Source: Pelomicrobium methylotrophicum (lineage in GTDB: Bacteria; Pseudomonadota; Gammaproteobacteria; Burkholderiales; UBA6910). Taken from it: a DNA stretch of 64,000 nt. The notes beneath the pieces were generated by a model. The model searched no databases and was not told the origin of the DNA. It saw only the letters and a list, made by a program, of their open reading frames with translations. Shown here piece by piece: positions 1 through 7,320 of this stretch. The stretch covers positions 36,190-100,189 of the forward strand of contig NZ_VPFL01000013.1 in the NCBI RefSeq assembly GCF_008014345.1, read 5' to 3'. Position numbers and translations under genes: made by a program. Each line of letters opens with the position of its first letter. The stretch's first letter is position 1.

Positions 1-111
1 CAGTGCGTCGTAAAGCGGCAGGATCGCCGCCCCCGGCACGCCGAACGCCAACTCGATACCTTCGCTTTCCAGAACCTTCACAGCCGCTTCCGCGGCAGTC
101 ATCTTCGCCAT
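1..111 (-). CDS. gcl: Glyoxylate carboligase, N-terminal fragment (cut by window edge)
   Basis: Only the first 37 codons are inside the window; the gene continues beyond base 1. The translation begins [19 protein letters not shown] and continues with AFGVPGAA. This closely resembles the start of tartronate-semialdehyde synthase, a ThDP enzyme that condenses two glyoxylate molecules with loss of CO2. The ATG at 111 is preceded by a good GGAGG ribosome site. The gene diverges from the GntR regulator and the glcDEF genes that make glyoxylate, which supports the call. Other ThDP enzymes (acetolactate synthase-like) share the fold, but the MAKM...AFGVPGAA start is typical of Gcl. Confidence 0.85.
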   Translation of the reverse strand, partial: MAKMTAAEAAVKVLESEGIELAFGVPGAAILPLYDAL

Positions 112-497
112 GGCTGCCTCCTAACGAGGTTTCACAATATGAAATTACTTATTGTTATGTGCAAACGATACACCAAAAGATGTCGAAACGCAAACCTTAC
201 TTCCATAATACGAAATTATCGTGGTGATAAGACTGGACTGGGAACGCTCTGGCGGCAAGTCGCAGGATTCGTTCCACGTCTCCGCTGTCTCTGTCCCTGC
301 TCCAGTATTTTGCCGAATCGGCAGACCCCTTTGACCTCTGGTACGAGCCCTCCGCGACCCGAAAAGGTCCTCCTTTTCCTTTCTTTCACGGATCGCCTTG
401 ACGGAGCCAAGGAAAAAACGCTAGTGTTTGGTCTGACAATCAGGCCATTTGACCGTTTTCCGAAGTTGTTACCACGCAATTTCGGCTTCGCACCCCC
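112..497. promoter_or_regulatory. Divergent promoter region between gcl and the glc regulator
   Basis: This 386-base gap separates two divergent genes and holds no convincing ORF. It is more AT-rich than the flanks around 135-235, as expected for promoters. It contains one good candidate operator for a FadR-type GntR regulator at 429-439, listed separately. Confidence 0.5.
429..439. promoter_or_regulatory. Candidate GntR/FadR-type operator
   Basis: The 11-mer TGGTCTGACAA fits the FadR-subfamily core TNGTNNNACNA exactly. It lies about 60 bases upstream of the start of the GntR regulator and within the gcl/glc divergent promoter. The match to the consensus is direct; binding by this regulator is inferred. 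Confidence 0.45.
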
Positions 498-1286
498 ATG
501 ACAGCGGGACTTCAAGCGCTCGCCCGCCCCCTACGGTTGAGCGATACCGTGGTCCGTACCTTGGAGCAGCTCATCCGGGGCGGCACGTTTTGTCCCGGCG
601 ATCGCCTGCCCACCGAGCGGGAGCTCTCGGAGCGCTTCGGCGTCAGCCGGGCCGTGGTGCGTGAGGCCATCGCTTGCCTGAAGGCGGACGGCTACGTGGT
701 CACGCGCCAGGGAGCGGGGGCTTACGTGGCGGCGCGGCCGGAACTGCTGAACTTCAAGCTCGCCGCCCACGAGCGGTTTGACCCCGGCGAGCTCGCCCAC
801 ATCTTCGAGCTGCGCCTCTCGGTGGAAAGCACGGCCGCGGAGCTGGCGTCCCTGCGGCGCACCCCTGACGATATCGCGCGGATCGAGGAGGCCCTGGCAG
901 CCATGGACCAAGCACTCGGGGAAAAGGGTGATGGCTCGGAAGCTGACAATGCCTTTCACCGCGCCATCGCAACAGCCGCCCACAATCCCTACCTCCAGCG
1001 ACTGGTGGCCTTGATCGGCCATCCCTTCGCCGACAGCCGCCGCCCCACTTGGAGCGAAGCGGGGCACCGCGCCGGCCTCGCCCACGCTGCTCAGGCAGAG
1101 CACCGGCGGTTATTCGATGCCATCGTGGCCGGCGACCCCGAGGCGGCACACGAGGCGGCCCGGGCCCACCTGGTGAACGCTGCGACCCGCCTGGGTCTTG
1201 CCGACATGGATTTCGCCCGGCTGCGACACGCCAGGATTCCCCGGACGACGCGCCAGCTGAGGCAGAGAAAACCTCAGGAAAAATGA
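498..1286 (+). CDS. glcC: GntR/FadR-family transcriptional regulator of glycolate genes
   Basis: A 262-residue regulator. The N-terminal winged helix-turn-helix (about residues 13-77) shows the GntR signature GDRLPTERELSERFGVSR followed by VVREAI. The C-terminal all-helical FCD ligand-binding domain (about 95-235) carries typical metal/ligand positions such as FHRAIATAAHNPYL. It diverges from gcl and lies 14 bases before glcD, so it most likely senses glycolate or a related acid and controls both transcripts, like GlcC or PdhR. The GlcC name rests on context; LldR- or PdhR-type ligands cannot be excluded. The ATG at 498 gives a normal length. Confidence 0.72.
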   Translation: MTAGLQALARPLRLSDTVVRTLEQLIRGGTFCPGDRLPTERELSERFGVSRAVVREAIACLKADGYVVTRQGAGAYVAARPELLNFKLAAHERFDPGELAHIFELRLSVESTAAELASLRRTPDDIARIEEALAAMDQALGEKGDGSEADNAFHRAIATAAHNPYLQRLVALIGHPFADSRRPTWSEAGHRAGLAHAAQAEHRRLFDAIVAGDPEAAHEAARAHLVNAATRLGLADMDFARLRHARIPRTTRQLRQRKPQEK

Positions 1287-1300
1287 AATCCCAGGGCTGA

Positions 1301-2800
1301 ATGCCGGAGGTCCCATTGCAACCCGCAGGACAGATCGCTCCCCGCCTCTCCACCCGTGAGCTGGTCGCACGGCTACGCGGTCTCCTAGGCCCGGAAAGCG
1401 TGCTGTCGGATCCAGAGGAGCTGCGTCCCTACGAGTGCGACGGGCTGGCCGCGTACCGGGAACTGCCGCGGGTCGTCGTTCTGCCCGACACTGAAGAGCA
1501 GGTCGTGAAGGTCCTGCGGTTGTGCTCCGCCGAAGGCATCCCGGTGGTGGCCCGCGGTGCCGGGACCGGTCTGTCGGGCGGGGCGCTCCCACACAAGGAT
1601 GGCGTGCTGCTGTCCATGGCCAAGTTCATGCGGATCCTGGAGATCGATCCGCTGGCGCGGACCGCCCGCGTGCAGCCGGGGGTGCGCAACCTGGCGGTGT
1701 CCGAAGCAGCGGCACCCTACGGCCTGTATTACGCCCCCGATCCGTCCAGCCAGATCGCCTGCACCATCGGGGGAAACGTGGCGGAGAATTCCGGCGGCGT
1801 TCATTGCTTGAAGTACGGGCTCACTGTGCACAACGTGCTCAAGGTGCGCGCCGCGACCATCGAAGGCGACATCGTGGAGTTCGGGGCCGAGGCCCTCGAC
1901 GCGCCAGGCTACGACCTGCTGGCCCTCATCACCGGTTCGGAGGGCATGCTCGCCGTCATCACCGAGGTGACGGTGAAGCTGCTGCCCAAGCCGGAAAAGG
2001 CCCAGGTGGTGATGGCCGCTTTCGACAGTGTGGAGAAAGCGGGCGAAGCCGTGGCCGCCGTCATCGCCTCCGGGATCGTCCCAGCGGGACTGGAGATGAT
2101 GGACAGCATCACCACCCGCGCCGTGGAGGACTTCGTGCACGCTGGCTACAACCTGGACGCGGAAGCGATTCTATTGTGCGAGTCCGACGGCACCGAGGAG
2201 GAGGTGGCGGAAGAAGTCGCCCGCGTGATCGAAGTGATGAAAGCGGGTGGTGCCACCGAAATCCGCGTCTCGCGCGACGACGCGGAGCGGCTGCGGCTGT
2301 GGGCCGGCCGCAAGGCGGCCTTCCCCGCCGCCGGGCGCGTCTCACCCGATTACTACTGTATGGACGGCACCATCCCGCGCAAAAACCTGGGCAAGGTGCT
2401 GAAAGGAATCGAGGCGCTGTCGAAAGAATTCGGCCTGCGTTGCATGAACGTCTTCCACGCCGGCGACGGCAATTTGCATCCCCTCATCCTCTACGACGCC
2501 AACGTACCCGGCGAGCTGGAAAAGGCAGAGGAATTCGGCGCCCGCATCCTGGAGATGTGCATCGAGGCAGGCGGCACCATCACCGGCGAACACGGCGTGG
2601 GCGTGGAAAAACTCAACCAGATGTGCCTCCAGTTCCGCCCGGCAGAGCTGGAAACCTTCCATCGCGTCAAGCACGCCTTCGACGAACGCGGGCTGCTCAA
2701 CCCCGGCAAGGCGGTGCCGACGCTACACCGCTGTGCCGAGTTCGGGCGCATGCACGTCAGAGCGGGTAAAGAACGCTTCCCCGACCTGCCGCGCTTCTAG
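1301..2800 (+). CDS. glcD: Glycolate oxidase, FAD-linked subunit GlcD
   Basis: A 499-residue FAD-linked oxidase of the GlcD/D-lactate dehydrogenase family. The PCMH-type FAD-binding domain (about residues 45-225) shows GAGTGLSGGALP and IGGNVAENSGG. The C-terminal FAD-oxidase domain carries NVFHAGDGNLHP and GEHGVGVEK, which contribute to the active site. With GlcE and GlcF it oxidises glycolate to glyoxylate and passes electrons to the respiratory chain. It is first in a tight glcD-glcE-glcF cluster. The full family length is present and it ends with TAG. Confidence 0.93.
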   Translation: MPEVPLQPAGQIAPRLSTRELVARLRGLLGPESVLSDPEELRPYECDGLAAYRELPRVVVLPDTEEQVVKVLRLCSAEGIPVVARGAGTGLSGGALPHKDGVLLSMAKFMRILEIDPLARTARVQPGVRNLAVSEAAAPYGLYYAPDPSSQIACTIGGNVAENSGGVHCLKYGLTVHNVLKVRAATIEGDIVEFGAEALDAPGYDLLALITGSEGMLAVITEVTVKLLPKPEKAQVVMAAFDSVEKAGEAVAAVIASGIVPAGLEMMDSITTRAVEDFVHAGYNLDAEAILLCESDGTEEEVAEEVARVIEVMKAGGATEIRVSRDDAERLRLWAGRKAAFPAAGRVSPDYYCMDGTIPRKNLGKVLKGIEALSKEFGLRCMNVFHAGDGNLHPLILYDANVPGELEKAEEFGARILEMCIEAGGTITGEHGVGVEKLNQMCLQFRPAELETFHRVKHAFDERGLLNPGKAVPTLHRCAEFGRMHVRAGKERFPDLPRF

Positions 2801-2848
2801 GTCCCTTGATGGAATCCACGGACCAGCGCGTCTCCACGGAACAACGAC

Positions 2849-3907
2849 ATGAACGATGTGATCCAGGGGTTTTCCGAGACGCTCAAGCGCGCCACCGCCG
2901 ACCGCACGCCGTTGCGCATCCGGGGCGGCGGCACCAAGGACTTCTACGGCGGTCCCACCATCGGGGAGACCCTGCGGGTAGCCGCCTACCGAGGCATCGT
3001 GGACTACGAGCCTTCCGAGCTCGTGATCACCGCCCGCTGCGGCACGCCCCTGAAAGAGGTGGAGGACGTGCTGGCGCAACACGGCCAGATGCTGCCCTTC
3101 GAGCCGCCTCACTTCGGCAGCAGCGCGACCCTGGGCGGATGCGTCGCCGCTGGACTGTCCGGCCCCCGGCGCGCCACGAGCGGCGCGGTGCGCGACTACG
3201 TGCTGGGTGTGCGCATACTGGACGGCCGCGGCACTGAGCTTTCGTTCGGCGGCCGCGTAATGAAGAACGTGGCAGGCTACGACGTCTCGCGCCTGATGGC
3301 GGGCTCCCTGGGGACGCTGGGCGTGATCTTGGAGGTGTCGCTCAAGGTCCTGCCGCGTCCCCGCACCGAGCGTACCTTGCGCCTCGACATGGACGAGGCG
3401 CAAGCCATCGAGACCATGAACCGGTGGGCCAGTACGCCGCTGCCCATCTCCGCCACCTTCTACCACGACGGCCTCGTCTACGTGCGCCTCTCAGGCGCCG
3501 AGGGCGCGATTCGTGCCGCCCAGGCGAAGATTGGCGGAGAAGCGATCGTAGACGACGCGGAATTCTGGGCTTCGGTGCGGGAGCACACGCATCCGTTCTT
3601 CGGTTCGGGACAACGGCTGTGGCGGCTCTCAGTGAAATCCACCACCCCGCCCCTGCAGCTGCCCGGTCGCCAAGTCATCGAGTGGGGAGGCGCTCTCCGC
3701 TGGCTTGTGACCGACGCTCCGGCAGCGGAGATTCGCGCCGCCGCCCAGCGCGCCGGGGGTCACGCCACGCTGTTCCGCGGCGCCGACGGCACCACGCCTG
3801 TATTCCACCCCCTGCCGGCGACCCTTGAGCGCATCCACCGCCGTCTGAAGCAGGCCTTTGACCCGGCCGGCATCCTGAACCCCGGGCGACTTTACCCCGG
3901 CATGTGA
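2849..3907 (+). CDS. glcE: Glycolate oxidase, FAD-binding subunit GlcE
   Basis: A 352-residue protein with a PCMH-type FAD-binding domain only, as is usual for GlcE. LRIRGGGTKDFYGG replaces the classical FAD loop, and FGSSATLGGCVAAGLSGPRR follows. It lacks the large catalytic C-terminus of GlcD and is thought to support flavin or electron transfer in the GlcDEF complex. It lies 48 bases after glcD and 6 before glcF. The C-terminal IHRRLKQAFDPAGILNPGR is the family ending, so the gene is intact. Confidence 0.9.
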   Translation: MNDVIQGFSETLKRATADRTPLRIRGGGTKDFYGGPTIGETLRVAAYRGIVDYEPSELVITARCGTPLKEVEDVLAQHGQMLPFEPPHFGSSATLGGCVAAGLSGPRRATSGAVRDYVLGVRILDGRGTELSFGGRVMKNVAGYDVSRLMAGSLGTLGVILEVSLKVLPRPRTERTLRLDMDEAQAIETMNRWASTPLPISATFYHDGLVYVRLSGAEGAIRAAQAKIGGEAIVDDAEFWASVREHTHPFFGSGQRLWRLSVKSTTPPLQLPGRQVIEWGGALRWLVTDAPAAEIRAAAQRAGGHATLFRGADGTTPVFHPLPATLERIHRRLKQAFDPAGILNPGRLYPGM

Positions 3908-3913
3908 ACCCGC

Positions 3914-5143
3914 ATGGAAACCCATCTCGCCGAATTCATCCGTCATACCCCCCAGGGCCGGGAAGCCGAGTCGATCCTGCGCGCTTGTGTCCACTGCGGC
4001 TTCTGCACCGCTACCTGTCCCACGTACCAACTTCTCGGCGACGAGCTGGACGGGCCACGCGGGCGCATCTATCTCATCAAGCAGGTGCTGGAAGGAGCGC
4101 CGGCCACGAAGAAGATCCAGTTGCACCTGGACCGCTGCTTGACCTGCCGCGCCTGCGAAACCACCTGCCCTTCAGGCGTGAAATACGGACGTCTGGCCGA
4201 CATTGGTCGTGCCGTGGTGGAGAAACAAGTGGGCCGCGGACGTCTAGACCAGATCCGGCGCACCGCGCTTCGCACCGTGTTGCCCCGGCGATGGTTATTC
4301 GATCCCCTGCTTCAGCTCGGCCAAGCCGTGCGGCCGCTCCTGCCGCCAGCGCTCAGGACCAGCGTTCCGCCGCGCGAGACATCGACCCCCTGGCCTGCGC
4401 CCCGACACTCCCGGCGCATGGTGGTGCTGGACGGCTGTGTGCAACCGGCGATCGCCCCCAACATCAACGCCGCGGCCGCCCGAGTGCTCGACCGCCTGGG
4501 CATCTCGCTCGTACGCCCGCGGCGCTCCGGCTGCTGCGGAGCCGTGACTTATCATCTGAACGCGCAGGACGAGGGACTCCACTACGCCCGGAGTCTCATC
4601 GATGCCTGGTGGCCCCACATCGAGCAGGGGGCTGAAGCGGTCGTCGTGACGGCCACGGGCTGCGGCGCCATGGTCGCAGAATACGGACACCTGCTGCGCC
4701 ATGATCCCGCCTACGCGGCCAAGGCGGCGAAGGTCTCGGCGCTGGCAAAGGACATCAGCCAGGTAATCGTGGCCGAGAGAGCGCACATCGCGAAATTGCT
4801 TGATGGAAGACCCAGACCGAAACTCGCCTTCCACGCACCATGCACCTTGCAGCACGCGCTCAAGCTCCGCGGCGTGGTGGAAGACCTGCTGCGCGGCGTC
4901 GGCTTCGCGCTCACACCCGTGCCCGACTCGCACCTGTGCTGCGGCTCGGCGGGTACTTACTCCATCCTGCAGCGGGAGCTTTCCCAAAAGCTGCTGCGCA
5001 ATAAGGTCACAGCCCTCACCTCGGGGAAACCCGAACTCATCGCCACCGCCAACATCGGCTGTCTCACCCATCTCCGCAGCGGCACAGAGGTGCCGGTCAA
5101 GCACTGGATTGAGGTGCTCGATGAAGCGATGGCAACCCCCTGA
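3914..5143 (+). CDS. glcF: Glycolate oxidase, iron-sulfur subunit GlcF
   Basis: A 409-residue protein with two 4Fe-4S ferredoxin motifs near the N-terminus (CVHCGFCTATCP at about 26-37 and CLTCRACETTCP at about 76-87). Two CCG (cysteine-rich) domains follow, with CCGAVTYH and HLCCGSAGTY. It passes electrons from GlcD/GlcE to the quinone pool. The ATG at 3914 lies 6 bases after glcE, so the three genes are probably one transcript. No terminator was seen downstream before the CRISPR island. Confidence 0.92.
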   Translation: METHLAEFIRHTPQGREAESILRACVHCGFCTATCPTYQLLGDELDGPRGRIYLIKQVLEGAPATKKIQLHLDRCLTCRACETTCPSGVKYGRLADIGRAVVEKQVGRGRLDQIRRTALRTVLPRRWLFDPLLQLGQAVRPLLPPALRTSVPPRETSTPWPAPRHSRRMVVLDGCVQPAIAPNINAAAARVLDRLGISLVRPRRSGCCGAVTYHLNAQDEGLHYARSLIDAWWPHIEQGAEAVVVTATGCGAMVAEYGHLLRHDPAYAAKAAKVSALAKDISQVIVAERAHIAKLLDGRPRPKLAFHAPCTLQHALKLRGVVEDLLRGVGFALTPVPDSHLCCGSAGTYSILQRELSQKLLRNKVTALTSGKPELIATANIGCLTHLRSGTEVPVKHWIEVLDEAMATP

Positions 5144-5226
5144 AATGGCCGCGCGCGAGAGGATGGCAGCACCGGAAACCGCGTGCCCAGATTTTTGTAA
5201 CCGTCCAGCGGCCATCGCCTTGACGA

Positions 5227-5514
5227 TCAAGGCTTGATGCGCTGAAAGCGTTTTGCCAGTGCCCTCGAGATCGAGGGCAGTAGGATCGAAGCCACCGCCA
5301 CACCCTTGGAATATCTCTTCCTGTCCGGAATAGCCGGGGCCGGCAATGGCCGCAGGAAGTCGAAGTAGCCGTCAGGATCGCCGACATCTTCCGGGGGGAC
5401 GGGCATTCGCTCCGGCCAGGCAAAAGGAGCGCAAGGGTATGCATGGAGTGAGAGGGATTTCTCGGCTCTGATCCGGTGCTCCCAGCCATTGCCAAAGTCG
5501 TAGACGTAGCGCAA
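5227..5514 (-). pseudogene. Plasmid pRiA4b ORF-3-like protein, 5'-truncated and frameshifted
   Basis: The minus-strand frame reads MRYVYDFGNGWEHRI...PPEDVGDPDGYFDFL, matching the core of the pRiA4b ORF-3-like family (function unknown). Two defects are visible. The 5' part is missing: the readable homology starts exactly at the edge of the first CRISPR repeat (5516). After about residue 58 the homology moves to another frame, where a family-like ending containing FDPTALDLE can be read near 5255-5290, so there is at least one frameshift. It is a remnant, not an active gene, and marks the distal end of the array. The ATG is only an in-frame methionine, not a true start. Confidence 0.6.
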
Positions 5515-5515
5515 C

Positions 5516-5907
5516 GTCTTAATCCCTTCTTCATCAGGTCATCGGTTCGAACCGTCGCGAGAAGGTATATTCTGCCACCGAGTAGTCTTAATCCCTTCTT
5601 CATCAGGTCATCGGTTCGAACATCCCAGAACTGCCGGAGGCGTCGGCGCGTGAAGGGGTCTTAATCCCTTCTTCATCAGGTCATCGGTTCGAACGGCGGT
5701 GATCATCGATCACCACCGCCCGGGCGATCGTCTTAATCCCTTCTTCATCAGGTCATCGGTTCGAACATATCTGAGCTGGCAAGGGGGGAGATAAAAAACC
5801 GTCTTAATCCCTTCTTCATCAGGTCATCGGTTCGAACGGAGCCATGCGGCGAATTCGTCGCATGGCATCCGTCTTAATCCCTTCTTCATCAGGTCATCGG
5901 TTCGAAC
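5516..5907 (-). CRISPR. CRISPR array, leader-distal block (6 repeats, 5 spacers)
   Basis: There are six 37-bp repeats at 5516, 5585, 5658, 5730, 5801 and 5871, with spacers of 32-36 bp. On the plus strand each repeat begins GTCTTAATCCC and ends GGTTCGAAC, and the copies look identical. Read on the minus strand the repeat ends ATTAAGAC, which resembles type III 8-nt crRNA handles such as ATTGAAAG; transcription is therefore called minus (inference). Two spacers (5695-5729 and 5838-5870) are near-perfect inverted repeats. The block is separated from the main array by a 1,413-bp non-repeat segment. Confidence 0.97.
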
Positions 5908-6042
5908 TCCGATGGGCTGTTTCGTGCTAAAATCTTTTCTACCATTCGTGGTCTGCAGGACGCATGGCCCGCTTTCGAGCTTGAGTTCAAGCGGTTCCGT
6001 TCCGATTACCTTGTCATAGGGGAAGAAAGTGGCGAAAGTCAG

Positions 6043-7320
6043 GTGGGTGAAGTCCAAGCCGGGCGAGCCGTTCTTTGGCGGCAGAGGGGCCTTGATTCCG
6101 TTCAGGCCGAATCTGACCGACTCATCGAAGAGCTCGTCCAGCGAGCCGAACGAGGAGCCCTCTTATCCAGAGGAGATCGCCCAAGCGCTGGAGAAGAACG
6201 AAGAGAAGAAAGCACGGTAGACTCCTTCGCCCATCGAGCGGCCACCTCTCCCCGCAACGATCTGCCGCAGCCCACCCCGGCCCAGCAAGAGGCCGGGAAT
6301 TACAAGAAGGGCCACGTGCGCATCGCCGGGCTCGATGTGTCCATCGAAAACCCGGCTGGCTCGAAGCGCACCTATCGAAACCCGGACGGCTCGACCGGGG
6401 AGGTCACTCTCAAGTCCCACTACGGCTATATCCGCCGCACGCACGCCAAGGACGGCGACCAGCTCGATGTCTTCATACGCCCCGGGACCCCGCTGGATTG
6501 GTCCGGTCCCGTTTGGGTGCTGGACCAGCGCAAGCCCGGCAATGGCCACTTCGACGAGCACAAGGTTTTAATCGGCTGGTCCGATGCGTCGAGCGCTCTC
6601 CAAGGCTACCGGGAGAACTATGCCCCAGGATGGGAGGGAGCGCGCTCGCTCCTGCGCTTCGACTCGCCGGAGGCGTTTCGGGCGTGGCTCACGCGCATGG
6701 AGCCAGAGAAGCCAGCGCTTTTCTCCCGCCAGGGCAGGCCGCTTCAGGAGGACATGGCGGCCCAGATCAAATGGCTGGAAACGCAGGCCAAGGAGCGCGG
6801 CTACGAGAGCGTCGATCAACTGGCGAGCCGCGACCCACAAGCCTTCGAGCAACTGGCCGCCGAGTGGAGAAAGGAACACCCGGCGCAGGCGCTATTCTCC
6901 AGGCGAAGCCGCCCCGCCGACCTTCTAGCGGCAGATGGCCCGAAGATGGGGCGGGTCGGCAAACGCTACGTGAGCGAGGATGGCCGCTATGGGCTGGAGC
7001 CCGACGGCTTAGGCGGCTACTTCGTTACGGTCGAGGGGGAAGAAATCGGCTGGGGCTTCAACTTCCAGGACGCCCAGACGATCCTCAAGCGCCAGTATTG
7101 GGAAGACCTGAGAAGCGGCAAAGCGAAGCTTCCAGAAAGCGAGACCGTCTTCAATCGCTATTCCGAAAAGCAGGTGGAACAGCTCCTCGCCGGCTGGCGC
7201 CGGCTCACCGAGCACAAGGGAGCGTTCATGACGCCCAAGACCAGCTCCACCGAGCTACAACAGATTGTCCGCGACCTGCGCTTGGAGCGACTGGTGACCA
7301 TCATCCCGATGGATGTATCC
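6043..7320 (+). pseudogene. Fragment of a phage/conjugative-element large polyvalent protein (pyrophosphatase-like domain)
   Basis: An open frame runs from the CRISPR repeat at 5907 to the one at 7321. From about 6250 it reads like part of a large polyvalent protein: DLPQPTPAQQEAGNYKKGHV, then a pyrophosphatase-like (InPase-type) domain with SHYGYIRRTHAKDGDQLDVFIRPG and a HFDEHKVL segment. Two ALFSR linkers and a GRYGLEPDGLGGYFV segment follow. Such proteins are carried by phages and integrative elements and are far larger. Both ends stop at CRISPR repeats, so the piece has no natural start or stop. The first 200 bases are less clear; a second small frame (GTG near 6029) overlaps there. It is not expected to give a functional protein. 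Confidence 0.62.

Noticed and set aside
6029..6220. Small ORF MAKVRWVKSKPGEPFFGG at the left of the array insertion
   Set aside because: It overlaps the polyvalent-protein frame and the opposite-strand frame; coding status cannot be decided, so it is mentioned only within the fragment.
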